The notes beneath the pieces were generated by a model, which was given only the letters and a program-made list of their open reading frames with translations, did no database searches and was not told where the DNA came from. A stretch of DNA of 64,000 nucleotides, taken from positions 187,670,936-187,734,935 of the forward strand of contig CM077676.1 of NCBI GenBank assembly GCA_039707655.1. The letters are read 5' to 3'. The stretch comes from Elymus sibiricus (taxonomy: Eukaryota; Streptophyta; Magnoliopsida; Poales; Poaceae). Positions 49,900-61,808 of the stretch are shown one piece after another (positions within the stretch are counted from its first letter, which is position 1; each line of letters opens with the position of its first letter). The position numbers and the translations under genes were made by a program.

Positions 49900-51372
49900 T
49901 GCTACTTGTAGACTGCGTTGGTATTTCCCCGAAGAGGAGATGATGATGCAGTATAGTAGAGATAATTATTTCCCTCTATTAAGAACCAAGGTTATCAATC
50001 CAGTAGGAGAACCAAGCAAAATTCTGTTAAGCGCACCTGCACACGCAAGAGCAAACACTTGCACCCAACGCAAATAAGAGGGTAGTCAATCCTCTTAGCG
50101 GTTATTTGGAAGGATTAAATCTTATATAGGTAAATAGATAAACTAAAATACTAATTAAATAAAAGTAAATAAATTGCAGCAAGGTATTTTTAGGTTTTTT
50201 ATATATGATAAAGTAGACCCGGGGCCCATAGTTTTCACTAGAGGCTTCTCTCTCGAACACATAACATACGGTGGGTAAACAAATTACTGTTCGGCAATTG
50301 ATAGAAAAGCAAATAATTATGACGGATTCATGGCAATGATCATGTATATAGGCATCACGTCCGATACAAGTAGACCGACTCCTGCCTGCATCTACTACTA
50401 TTACTCCACCCATCGACCGCTATCCAGCATGCATCTAGGGTATTAAGTATAAAACAAAGTAACGCCTTTAGCAAGATGACATGATGTAGACAAAGTAAAC
50501 TCAAGCAATATGATTAAACCCCATCTTTTTATCCTTAATGGCAATAATACAAATATGTGTCATGTCCCCTTCTGTCACTGGGATTGAGCACCGCAAGATT
50601 GAACCCATCACAAAGCACCTCTCCCATTGCAAGACAAATCAATCTAGTAGGCCAAACCAAATCGATAGATCGGAGAGAAATACAAAGCTATAATAATCAT
50701 GCATAAAAGAGTTCAGAGAAGACTCAAATATTTCTCTTGAATAATCTGATCATATACTCACAATTTATCGGATCCCAACAAACACACCGCAAAAGAAGAT
50801 TACATCGGATAGAACTCCAAGACCATCGAGGAGAACATGGTATTGAAGATCAAAGAGAGAGAAGAAGCCATCTAGCTACTAGCTATGGACCCGTAGGTCT
50901 GTGGTAAACTACTCACACATCATCGGAAGGGCAGCAAGGTCGATGAAGAAGCCCTCCGTGATCGATTCCACCTCCGGCAGAGTACCGGAAAAGGCCTCCA
51001 GATGGGATCACGGAAGAACAGAGGCTTGCGGCGGCGGAAAGGTTTTCTCTTCTGTCTCTCTGGTATATTGGGAATATTTTAGAATTTATAGCACTGGAAT
51101 TAGGTCAGGAGGGGCAACGAGGGGCCCACAAGCCTGGGGGCGCGCCCTACCCCCCTGGGCGTGACCTCCAGGCTTGCCGCCTCCTCGTGGCTCTTCTGGT
51201 CTTCTCCCAATGCTTCGTGGGTCTCTTCTGGTCTAGAAAAATTAATCCAAAGTTTTTTTCTCGTTTGGACACTTTTTGATAATGATTTTCTGAAAAGGCA
51301 AAAACAAGCAGAAAACAGCAACTGGCACTAGGTTAATAGGTTAGTCCCAAAAAATGATATATAATTGCATAT
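49900..51372 (-). repeat. Right (5') LTR of element C, outer end truncated
   Basis: It starts TGCTACTTGTAGAC and aligns with 6939-8400. Alignment ends abruptly near 51372, about 110 bp before the expected LTR end, where sequence of element F1 begins. Confidence 0.85.
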
Positions 51373-53124
51373 GATGCTAAACAAAGCTCTTACATAGACT
51401 CTTTCTGATAATATGATGAATTGCAATTGCTTCAGTGACTGAGATCATAATTTGTTAGTTTTCAATTTGGTTTATGGTTCATATTTTAACTTGTGATTGA
51501 ATTGTTACTTTTTCATGACAAGTTCTATAATGATATATTGTTGTTATAATAAAGATCATGATGCCTTCATGTCCGTATTTTATTTCTATCGACACCTCTC
51601 TCTCTAAACATGTGGTCATGATTATCGATTTCGGTTTTTGCTTGAGGACAAGCGAGGTCTAAGCTTGGGGGAGTTGATACGTCCAATTTACATCATGATT
51701 TCCTACTATTATTTATAATGTATTTGATCGTTATTTCATTTTATGATGCAATTCTTATGCCTTTTCTCTCTTAATTTGCAAGATTTATATGAAGAGGGAG
51801 AATACCGGCAGCTGGAATTCTGGACCTGAAATAGCCACATCAGAGATACCTATCCTACAGAGCTCCAATTGACTTGAAATTTCACGGAAATTTTCTATTG
51901 AATATATAAAAATACTAGAGAAAAGAGATACGGGAGGGGACCCACCAGTTGCCCACAAGGCAACAGGGCGCGCCCCCCCTGGGTGCGCCCTGATGCCTTG
52001 TGGGGCCCCTGGCTGGCCTCTGGCCCCCTCCTTCTGCTATGTAAGGTCTTTTGCCCTAAAAAAATTATAGAGAAGACTTTTGGGACAAAGCGCTGCTGTA
52101 TCGAGGCGGAACCTGGATAGGAGCTATTTTGCTCTCTGGCGAAGCGATTCCACCGGGGATACTTCCCTCCAGGAGAGGGAAATCAAAGCCATCGACATCA
52201 CCAACGATCCTCTCATCGTGGGAGGACCAATCTCCATCAACATCTTCACTAGAACCATCTCATCTCAAACCCTAGTTCATCTCTTGTATTCAATCTTTGT
52301 CTCAAAACCTCAGATTGGTACCTGTGGGTTGCTAGTAGTGTTGATTACATCTTGTAGTTGATGCTAGTTGGTTTATTTGGTGGAAGATTATATGTTCAGA
52401 TCCTTAATGCTATTCAATACCCCTCTCATCTTGAACATGAATATGATTTGTGAGTAGTTACTTTTGTTCTTGAGGACATGGGAGAAGTCTTGTCATAAGT
52501 AGTCATGTGAATTTGGTATTCGTTCGATATTTTGATGATATGTATGTTGTTGCTTCCTTTAGTGGTGTCATGTGAACGTCAACTACATGACACTTCACCA
52601 TCTTTGGGCCTAAGGGAAGACATTGTCGAGTAGTAATTAGATGATGGGTTGCTAGAGTGACAGAAGCTTAAACCCTAGTTTATATGCTATTCCGTAAGGG
52701 GCTGATTTGGATCCATACGTAATCATAAGTGGGAGGCTTGTTCAAGTAAGAATAGCACCCAAGCACCGGTCCACCCACATATCAAATTATCAAAGTAGCG
52801 AACGTGAATCAAACAAACATGATGAAAGTGACTAGATGAAATTCCCATGTGTCCTCGAGAACGCTTTGCTTATTATACGAGTTTGTTCCGGCCTGTCCTT
52901 TGCTATAAAAAGGATTGGGCCACCTTGCTGCACCTTTGTTACCGTTACTATTTGTTACTTGTTACGAATTACCTTGCTACCAAACTATCTGTTACCGCTA
53001 CTTTCAGTACTTGCAGAGAATACCTTGCTGAAAACCGCTTGTCATTTCCTTTTGCTCCTCGTTGGGTTCGACACTCTTAGTTATCGAAAGGACTACGATT
53101 GATCCCTATACTTGTGGGTCATCA
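51373..53124 (+). mobile_element. Element F1: 3' tail plus LTR of an Athila-type Gypsy
   Basis: The 3' internal tail (51373-51674) ends in the polypurine tract AAGCTTGGGGGAGT. The LTR is 51675-53124 (1,450 bp), TGATACGTCC to GGGTCATCA. It is homologous to the LTR of F2 at 54104-60076. The rest of the element is missing on the left, where it abuts the truncated LTR of C. On the right it abuts F-box gene sequence. The TATA position reads TATGTAA (52038), against TATATAA in F2. Confidence 0.83.
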
Positions 53125-53215
53125 ATAGTGTACAAGAATTAACCGTTCAGTTGTTCCTCTTTTGACATACTCTTTTTTTAGACCTTAACTATTTTCAATC
53201 TTCATGTCTATTTAG
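53125..53215 (+). other. Intron 3' part of the broken F-box gene
   Basis: A T-rich stretch ends in TCTATTTAG directly before coding sequence at 53216, a normal plant splice acceptor. It starts at the right end of the F1 LTR. Confidence 0.5.
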
Positions 53216-53589
53216 GTAGCAGGACGGGGTACAAAAGGTATAACCAATCGGTGGCATCGTAAGCACCGGGATTTTCTCAGTTCTCATGACATTCGTTTGA
53301 AGACAATAACACTGGAAGGATATGTAGCCACCCATGCAAACACTAGATTTGTCACATTCTTCCTGCTGAATGTGAGGGCACTATTGTCCATCAGCCTTAA
53401 ATTTATTAACAACAAAGTTTTGACGGATGGATATGTTGAAGAGCAAAAAAGGAGTTTCAGGTGGGCAAATGGGCTTCTGAACATGCCAGTCTTCTTTTTA
53501 CATCATCTTGTGGTCATATTCCATTAAATTTTACGACCCGGGATGTTCATTTTATGGATCTGACCGATCCATTTGATTGTGACTGCTGA
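53216..53589 (+). pseudogene. Last exon of the broken F-box/FBD-type gene
   Basis: The exon encodes HDIRLKTITLEGYVATHAN and FVTFFLLNVRALLSI, which match the FBD-like C-terminal region of grass F-box/LRR proteins. After the A-run near 53447 the recognisable coding moves to another frame, with WASEHASLLF and then DVHFMDLTDPFDCDC ending at TGA 53587-53589. A one-base loss in the A-run explains the shift. The FBD region is probably involved in target recognition. Together with the F-box start at 6759-6938 it represents one gene split by about 46 kb; the leucine-rich middle is absent. Confidence 0.72.
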
Positions 53590-53970
53590 AAACATTGCTG
53601 CAGTTAGATGTTGTTGCCCTTTTCAATCTGGGTTTAGTCTAAACCTGATGAACAATTAACCCTTGTGCTTTTGTACAGTTTGTAAGCTGGAGTTAGATGT
53701 TGTTGCCCTTTTCAACTCGGCTGTGGCTGTCATATTTTCTTTGAAACAAGGCAAATGGCTTCTCATTTTTTTAATTAAGAGAGAAATACTGTAACCAATC
53801 CCAAGCAAGGGAAATAACATCACTCTCGCCGGCTCCTTGAGCTCATTGTGCATTACAGAACCCAAGTGCTTAGCGCCCGCCAGCGGCCACAAACTTATTT
53901 TGAGCTAGCACACCAAATGGGCTATAATTCCTAATAAGAAAGGCTGCATCGCTGTGACAGACATGGATTC
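53590..53970 (+). other. 3' flank of the F-box gene
   Basis: No ORF. A direct repeat of GTTAGATGTTGTTGCCCTTT occurs at about 53604 and 53691. It ends where the F2 tail begins. Confidence 0.55.
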
Positions 53971-54465
53971 TGTTATAATAAAAATCATGATGCCTTCATG
54001 TCCGTATTTTATTTTTATCGATGTCTCTCTCTCTAAACATGTGGTCATGATTATCGATTTCGGTTTTCGCTTGAGGACAAGCGAGGTCTAAGCTTGGGGG
54101 AGTTGATACGTCCAATTTGCATCATGATTTCCTTCTGTTATTTATAATGTATTTGATCGTTATTTCACTTTATGATGCAATTCTTATGCCTTTTCTCTCT
54201 TAATTTGCAAGATTTATATGAAGAGGGAGAATACCGGCAACTGGAATTCTGGACCTGAAATAGCCACATCAGAGATACCTATCATACAGAGCTCCAATTG
54301 ACTTGAAATTTCACGGAGATTTTTTATTGAATATATAAAAAATACTAGAGAAAAGAGATATGGGAGGGGACCCACCAGTTGCCCACAAGGCAACAGGGCG
54401 GCCCCCCTGGGTGCGCCCTGATGCCTTGTGGGGCCCGTGGCTGGCCACTGGCCCCCTCCTTCTGC

Positions 54466-54472
54466 TATATAA
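54466..54472 (+). promoter_or_regulatory. TATA box in F2 LTR
   Basis: TATATAA in CTGCTATATAAGGTC. The insertion of G, about 550 bp downstream, separates it from gag. Confidence 0.6.
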
Positions 54473-55014
54473 GGTCTTTTACCCTAAAAAAATTATAGAG
54501 AAGACTTTCGGGACAAAGCGTCGCCGTCTCGAGGCGGAACCTGGGCAGGAGCTATTTTGCTCTCCGGCGGAGCGATTCCGCCGGAGATACTTCCCTCCGG
54601 GAGGGGGAAATCGAAGCCATCGACATCACCAACGATCCTCTCATCATGGGAGGACCAATCTTCATCAACATCTTCACCAGCACCATCTTATCTCAAACCC
54701 TAGTTCATCTCTTGTATTCAATCTTTGTCTCAAAACCTCAGATTGGTACCTGTGGGTTGCTAGTAGTGTTGATTACATCTTGTAGTTGATGCTAGTTGGT
54801 TTATTTGGTGGAAGATTATATGTTCAGATCCTTAATGCTATTCAATACCCCTCTCATCTTGAACATGAATATGATTTGTGAGTAGTTACTTTTGTTCTTG
54901 AGGACATGGGAGAAGTCTTGTCATAAGTAGTGATGTGAATTTGGTATTCGTTCGATATTTTGATGATATGTATGTTGTTGCTTCCTTTAGTGGTGTCGTG
55001 TGAACGTCGACTAC

Positions 55015-55019
55015 ATGAC
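55015..55019 (+). repeat. Left TSD of solo LTR G (ATGAC)
   Basis: ATGAC before G recurs at 59473-59477 after it. The uninterrupted site in the F1 LTR reads CTACATGACACTTC (near 52585), confirming the insertion. Confidence 0.9.
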
Positions 55020-58000
55020 TGTGGCATCCCGGCTCAGAGAGACCGGAACACCCCGTATTCCAGCCCAGAGATCAAGTCTTCTAGAATACGGCACTGCTTG
55101 GTATAGAACAAATCAGCTCTTTATTACGAATAACCGGGGTACAAAGGACCGATATTACAAGGGTTACAGGGGCACAACGACACTTCGCCTGCTAAGGTAG
55201 CTCTATGCTAGCAGCGGAACAACTCGAAGCGGAATAACTTCTAGCAGCGGAACAACGACGATAGTGATGAACTCCACTCCGCAGGGACTCTGGCTGGGAC
55301 GTATCCTAGAGCGCAACCTCAAGATCCTCGACAAGCAAACACGGCATCACCTGCAATCTGGCATGACACGCCAGGTGAGTACTTTGAATGTACTCGCAAG
55401 CTCACAGCAACCAAATCAATCAAGACATACAACAGCATGGCATTTACAGGCTAATCATCAAAGATGAACATGATACTACTAGAACATCATGAGCATGGCA
55501 ACAACATGAGCATGGCATGTACATATAATTCATGAACATGATGATACTAGCACTAACATGCAAGTGGGTCGACATTTAAGGTCTCGTGGACCAACTTACT
55601 CTGCTCGGAGGTTATCTCTTAACCACCAACTTACCATCGTGATCATCACACGATCACCTCAGGATCAACCAAGCTCGGTATCAACTATACCATCGTGATC
55701 ATCACATGACCACACGGAGCTTGATCTCTACCTGTGATCATCGCACGCCCACATAAAGATCAACCAACTTCTTTCTCATGGAACCGGGATTGTTTATTAT
55801 TCAGTTTATTATTTCTGTTGACCCATAGTGTGACCTACTACGAACTGTGTCCATATCTGAGGACGCGGCTATTGATAGATTATACACTCTGCAGAGGTTA
55901 GTACACTGTACCCACACTACGGAACTCATGGCCTCGTGCTCCCATTCAGGTGGACCAACGACGTTCCGACAAAACCAGTCTATTGCATGACACTCTCCCG
56001 GCCACTCCGACAAACTCCCCTTTGGGCTATGTCCTGGGTTACCCTGATGCCAACTCGTGACATCCGCCACCTCTGTGGCTGCCACCATCGTGGCCAAACC
56101 AAAAATGTCCCAAACGGGGACCTGAGCTCAAAACCAACACTGGGTACTCAAGGCTTATGGCCGCCTACCTGATCAGGGTACCGCGCGCACATAACCTTCC
56201 CTAGTATGAGGCACCGGCGAGAGGCATGACAATAGACCGCATTAGGGCCCCCCATAAGGCAAGTGTGGCTGCACTGGTTAGCTCGATTCGGTGGCACCAT
56301 GACTCAGCCAACAGATTTGTTCAAGTTCGATTAATGTCAGGTTCAACTTGAATGGTGATGAGCTGAGTCATAACAAAATAACATGATGAGATGCCAGTGC
56401 ATATGAACATGATACCAGTGTAACCATGGATGGGCAACATAATCATTTAACAACATAGCATCAAAAATGATAACTCATTTATTCTACGGGATGCACATGA
56501 GCATGGCATAAAAATGATCATGAGTATCACAAGTATTTTCATATCAGACAGTAACTACTCATGTGAGCATAACATTATCACTAGCAACGGAAATGATTAC
56601 AAGAATAAACATGATAAGAATATCCTTAGCAATTAATCATATCACTTACAAGATGAAAATGAACATGGCATAAGCATAGACATGGATTCACAAGCATCTT
56701 CGAAGTATTAACAAAATCATTTAAATGAACGAACAAATATTAAATATTCAAGTGGAAACCATGGCTACTGCAATGCCATCATGCAAATGGCTGTTGTGGC
56801 TTGCCTGGGGATGAAGGATGCACCGGGGATAAGTGCGATGAACTCGCGGAAAGAATCGCCAGAAAAGTTTCCCTCTCGGCGGAGCTGTTTTAAGGGCAAG
56901 GGGAAAATGGTCATTTTCACAGTGTGACAACCTCATGAAAATGATACCATCGGAATAGGTTCGACGAACTGAGATCGTGGGCTTTGGAATCACCTGAATC
57001 GGAGTTACGGTTGCGGAGTTACGGCCGTTCATTCGTTAGGTAGAAAAAGAATAAAAATCTGTCCATTTCTGGCCTTAACGGACGAACGTCCGCTAAATAA
57101 CTGTTTCGGCCGGCTGGTTTAAACAGAAAACGCACTTCTGTAAAATACACTTTCTGTATACTGAAAGCGCATTTCTGGCTGCAGCAGCAAAATACGTTTT
57201 CCCAAAAGAGAAAACGGCTTTCAGAGAGTGCGCTTCCACTTATAAACCGTGCGGGCCCGGAGTCAACGCGGCTGTGCCGCTTACAAGTGGGGCCGAGGGG
57301 AGGCGGGGTCCACCGGGCTGGGTCAACTCCTTCCTCCTCGCGCGCGCCCGACGACCAGAGGAGACGGCGTGCTCCGGCGACAAGCCCCGGCGCTACAGGG
57401 CGTCTCCGGCGACGCTCCGGCCACCGGCGAGCTCGGCACGCCGCGGCGCATCCACCCAGGTAGGAGACAGAGCTCGGGGAGGGTGGGAGCGCATGCTCCC
57501 TCGGCCACGGCGGACGGCGGCTACGGCCGGAGTTTGGGCACGGCACTGCGGTTACTGGAGGAGGAGGGGAAGAGGTGGGGGAAGCTCCAGTGGCTCTCGG
57601 GGTTCCTCTGGTGGTGGCTAGCAGAGGCGGGAGGCGCCGTAGAGCTCGAATTTGAGCGGCGGCCGATGGCGGAGCTCCGGCCAATGGAGGGCAGAGGAGT
57701 TTCTAGAGCTCAAATGAGAGGGCAGGGAAGGTGATAGGAGGGAGGAGAGGAGCTTGGTGTAGTCGGAGGTGCTCGGGGATAGCTTAAATAGCTGGGGCGA
57801 AGGAGCCATCCCCGGATGTCGCCGCGTCCAGGTGGAGCGTGCTCTGGCGTACCGCGTACGCGTGCGCTTGCAGCAGAGAGGTTGATGGCGACGAGAGGGG
57901 GCTAGTGGAGGTGCCAGGCACGCGGGCAAAGCCGCGGCGCACCGCGTGGGGCAGGGAGGGCACCTTTATGCCACTGTTCTTACGCGGGCACGCGGTGTCC

Positions 58001-59472
58001 GCGTCCGGACAGCGACGGGAGGGGCGGGGAGGAAGCTACGTGGATGCAGGAGAGGATGGTCGACGCTGTAGACACGGTGGGACGCGTGAGAACGACGAGC
58101 AGAGGAGTGCCCGAAGCTAGCAGACGAGCGGAGCGCGCCAAACACATGCCAACGGCGTGGTCACCGCGTGGCATGGCAAGGAGAGGGCATGTTGGCCTGC
58201 CAAAAGATGTCTAGCGTATTGTCCCTCCAACCTAAAGTCCCATAGATGTGATGGCTCAGCCAAAGGCACTTTGTGTTGATGGGAGAGGTCGATGGAAGTT
58301 TGCTGTATCAATCTTAGGCACGAAATAGTGATCAACTGAGATGAGATAAGAGCTAACTATGATGTCTTTGTGGTTTAGTGTAGGAAGTACTATGAGCCTG
58401 TGAAATTTGAGCGGATTTGGACCAATATTTGACCTAGTTGCTTTGCAACTGCAAAATCTGGTCCAGAAACAAGATCAGGAAGTAGCACTCACATGGAGTG
58501 TTGTATTGGGCTGAAAATTTGTGGAGGATGATTATTTGGGTGTATGAAGGTGCCATAAAAATTTCATACCATTTGGAGACACCAAAATGGTATTTCCTTC
58601 ACAATGCTTCATACTGGACAGAAACTTGGGGGATTTTTGCAGAGAAAATGGCTTGGCTAACTAATGTGAGTTTTGGCCTGCTCACATTATTTAGGGATAT
58701 TTAGGTCCTGGACTAATTTCAGAATTTTTGAAGCAATATAAAATATAGTTGCTTCACAAACTGAAATTCTGACCAGAAACCAAGATTTGAAGGTGTGCTC
58801 ACATGGTTTGTTTGATGGATATGAAATTTGGTGGAGAGTCATGATTTGATTATATAAATGATATCCCAAAATTTCAACTCATTTTGATAAGCCTAGCTAG
58901 TACTTCCTTCACAAAGCTTCTCTCTGGTCAGAAACTTTGGGAATTTGCTGAGGAAGATTTACTAGGCAAATGAAGCTTAATTTTGTCATGTGGCAATTAT
59001 TTGGATAGGAAAGAGTGCCCAAAAATTTTGAGGGCAATCAAGAAAACATAAATGGCACTTCCTTCACAAAGTGCCCTGTTGGACAGAATAGGAAATGAAT
59101 ATTCCTGAATTATTTGTGAACTAGTCAAGGATGGATTTTGGCACATTTGTGGAAGATATGATCCAAAGAATTTATGAGAATTTTGTGGGAATTTTATGGA
59201 AGACAGAAATATAGGTTGCTTCACAACCTAGGGCAAACAGGGTTATTCCTTTAATAGAAAAAGGAATATTCCCAAGAAATAAATGTTGGAGTTGGGCTAA
59301 CATGGAAATGACATGGCCTTGGAATAGATTTGAGAATGACAAGCCACTTGGAAGTGGCAGGAGAGAAAATCTTCCCAGGTTTCAAGACCACATAGCCACG
59401 GAAAAAGAACTCCAAACAAAAATTTGAAGAAATCCAAAAGAAAAAGAAAGGGCCAAAAATCGGGGTGTTACG
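55020..59472 (-). mobile_element. Element G: solo LTR of a D-related chromovirus
   Basis: 4,453 bp from TGTGGCATCC to GGGTGTTACG, flanked by TSD ATGAC, with no internal region or second LTR. Its left end aligns with the inverted right end of the D LTR (GGCTCAGAGA...CCAGAGATCA). Its right end matches the inverted start of the D LTR (CCAAAAATCGGGGTGTTAC). It is therefore a minus-strand solo LTR of a family related to D. Solo LTRs arise by recombination between the two LTRs of one element. Small ORFs inside it (such as 57019-57684 on the minus strand) look compositional. Confidence 0.85.
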
Positions 59473-60087
59473 ATGACACTTCACCATCTTTGGGCCTAAG
59501 GGAAGGCATTGTGGAGTAGTAATTAGATGATGCGTTGCTAGAGTGACAGAAGCTTAAACCCTCGTTTATGCGCTATTCCGTAAGGGGCTGATTTGGATCC
59601 ATATGTTTCATGCTATGGTTAGAGTTATCTTAATTCTTCTTTCATAGTTGCGGATGCTTACGAGAGGGGGTAATCATAAGTGGGAGGCTTTCTCAAGTAA
59701 TAACAGCACCCAAGCACTGGTCCACCCACATATCAAATTATCAAAGTAGCGAACGCGAATCAAACAAACATGATGAAAGTGACTAGATGAAATTCCCATG
59801 TGTCCTCGAGAACGCTTTGCTTATTATATGAGTTCATTCTGGCTTGTCCTTTGCTATAAAAAGGATTGGGCCACCTTGCTGCACCTTTGTTACCGTTACT
59901 ATTTGTTACTTGTTACGAATTACCTTGCTACCAAACTATCTGTTACCGCTACTTTCCGTAATTGCAGAGAATACCTGGCTGAAAACCGCTTGTCATTTCC
60001 TTCTGCTCCTCGTTGGGTTCGACACTCTTACTTATCAAAAGGACTACGATTGATCCCCTATACTTGTGGGTCATCAAGACTCTTTTC

Positions 60088-60105
60088 TGGCACCGTTGCC
60101 GGGGA
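60088..60105 (+). other. Primer binding site of element F2
   Basis: TGGCACCGTTGCCGGGGA lies 11 bases after the LTR end. It differs by one base from the site of element C (TGGCGCC...), consistent with aspartate-tRNA priming in Athila-type elements. Confidence 0.8.
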
Positions 60106-60182
60106 GTGAAGCGCCTTTGGTGAGTGGAATTTGGTAAGGAAACATTTATATTACGTGCTGAAATTTACTGTTACTTGTTACT

Positions 60183-61320
60183 ATGGAAAGTAATCCTTTG
60201 AGGGGCTTGTTCGTGGTATCTTCACCTCGACCGGAAGCATTGAGAGTTGCTCCTCAACCTACTGAACCTACTGAAAATATTTATTATGAAATCCCTTTAG
60301 GTATGATAGAGAAACTGCTAGCTAATCCTTATGCAGGAGATGGAACGGTGCATCCTGACATGCACTTGATATATGTGGATGAAATTTGTGGATTGTTTAA
60401 GCTTGCAGGTTTATCCGGAGATGGAGTTAAGAAGAAAGTATTCCCTTTATCTTTGGAGGGAAAGCCATTGACATGGTATAGGCTATGTGATGATACTGAA
60501 ACATGGGATTGGAACCGGTTGAAGCTGGAATTTCACCAGAAATTTTATCCTATGCATTTGGTTCATCGTGATCGGAATTATATATATAATTTTTGGCCTC
60601 ATGAAGGAGAAATTATCACTCAAGCTTGGGGGAGGCTTAAGTATATGTTGCACACATGCCCCAATCATGAGCTCTCAAGAGAAATAATTATTCAAAACTT
60701 TTATGCTCGGCTTTCTCATAATGATCAATCCATGCTCGATACCTCTTCTGCTGGTTCCTTTATGAATAGAACTATTGAATTCAGATAGGATCTTCTGGAA
60801 AGAATTAAACGTAACTCTAAATATTGGGAAATCGACAAAGGTAAAGTGTCAGGTATAAATCTTGAGTTTGATTGTGTTAAATCTTTTATGGAAATTGATG
60901 CTTTTCATAAGTTTAGTACTAAATATGGACTTGACTCTGAGATAGTAGCTACCTTTTGTGAATCTTTTGCTTCTCATGTTGATCTCCCTAAAGAGAAATG
61001 GTTTAAATATCACCCACCTATTGAACTAAATGAAGAACCTATTAGTGTTAAAGAAGAAACAATTGTTTACAATGCTGATCCAGTTGTGCCTACTTCTTAT
61101 ATTGAGAAACCTCCTTTCCCTGTTAGGATTACGGAACATGCTAAAGCTTCAACTATGGTTAACAAAAGTAATATAAGAACACCTAGACCCTCCGAACAAA
61201 TTACAGTTGAACCTAATATTGCAATGGTTAAAGATCTTTTGGTTGATGATATTGATGGGCATGTTATTTCCTTTTGCAATGAGGCTGCTAGAATTGCTAA
61301 ACCTGTTAGAAATGAACGAG
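60183..61320 (+). pseudogene. gag of element F2
   Basis: It starts MESNPLRGLFVVSSPRPEA at 60183. The capsid-like region has FPLSLEGKPLTWYRLCDD and WNRLKLEFHQKFYP, then WGRLKYMLHTCPNH, all typical of Athila-type Gag. A TAG at 60786-60788 interrupts it, and the same frame continues (LEFDCVKSF). No zinc knuckle is visible. It leads into protease without a frame change. Confidence 0.85.
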
Positions 61321-61808
61321 ATATGTTAGACAAGAACAAGCCCATAGTTGGCATGCCTGTTGTTTCTGTTAAGATTGGAGATCATTGCTATCATGGTTTG
61401 TGTGATATGGGTGCTAGTGTGAGTGCTATTCCGTTTTCTTTATAACAGGAAGTAATGCATGATATTGCACCTGTTGAGATTGAAGATATTGATCTTACTA
61501 TTAAGCTTGCAAATAGAGATACTATTACACCACTCAGGATTGTTAGAGATGTTGAAGTCTTGTGTGGTAAAATCAAATACCCTACTGATTTCCTTGTACT
61601 TGGTTCACAACAAGATAATTTTTGTCCCATTATATTTGGTAGACCTTTCTTGAATACCGTTAATGCTGAAATTGATTGTGTTAAAGAGAAGGTTAGAGTT
61701 AAGTTTGGTGATATATCTCATGAATTTAATTTCTCTTAGTTTAGTAGACAACTTCATGATAAAGAATTACCCAATAAAGATGAAGTTATAGGTCTTGCTT
61801 CTATTGTT
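61321..61808 (+). pseudogene. Protease region of element F2
   Basis: The active-site-like motif is LCDMGASVSAIPFSL near 61410, matching the D-L/M-GAS form of Athila proteases. The second motif is IIFGRPFLNT near 61635. Stops lie at 61443-61445 (TAA) and 61737-61739 (TAG). The frame is otherwise open. Confidence 0.82.

Larger units (their letters stand above)
6939..51372 (-). mobile_element. Element C: minus-strand Athila-group Gypsy carrying the nested insertions
   Basis: The element's own sequence is 6939-10189 and 47782-51372; everything between belongs to element D and its insertions. The left LTR (6939-8502) and right LTR (49900 to about 51372) are direct copies. The primer binding site lies next to the right LTR at 49888-49871, so the element reads leftward. 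The polypurine side (CATCCCCAAGCTT on the plus strand) follows the left LTR at 8505. The right LTR lacks about the outer 110 bp. The layout resembles the abundant Triticeae family I know as Sabrina/WHAM; that name is from memory. It has no pol region and only one ORF, so it is probably non-autonomous. Confidence 0.82.
54104..60076 (+). repeat. LTR of element F2, interrupted by solo LTR G
   Basis: The halves are 54104-55019 and 59478-60076. It starts TGATACGTCC after the polypurine AAGCTTGGGGGAGT and ends GGGTCATCA. It has about 65 bp (59608-59672) that the F1 LTR lacks. The TATA box TATATAA is at 54466-54472. Confidence 0.87.

Noticed and set aside
57019..57684. 221-codon minus-strand ORF in solo LTR G, plus overlapping plus-strand ORFs
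   Set aside because: Low-complexity Pro/Ala/Arg composition from GC-rich DNA inside an LTR, with open frames on both strands. No domain is recognisable.
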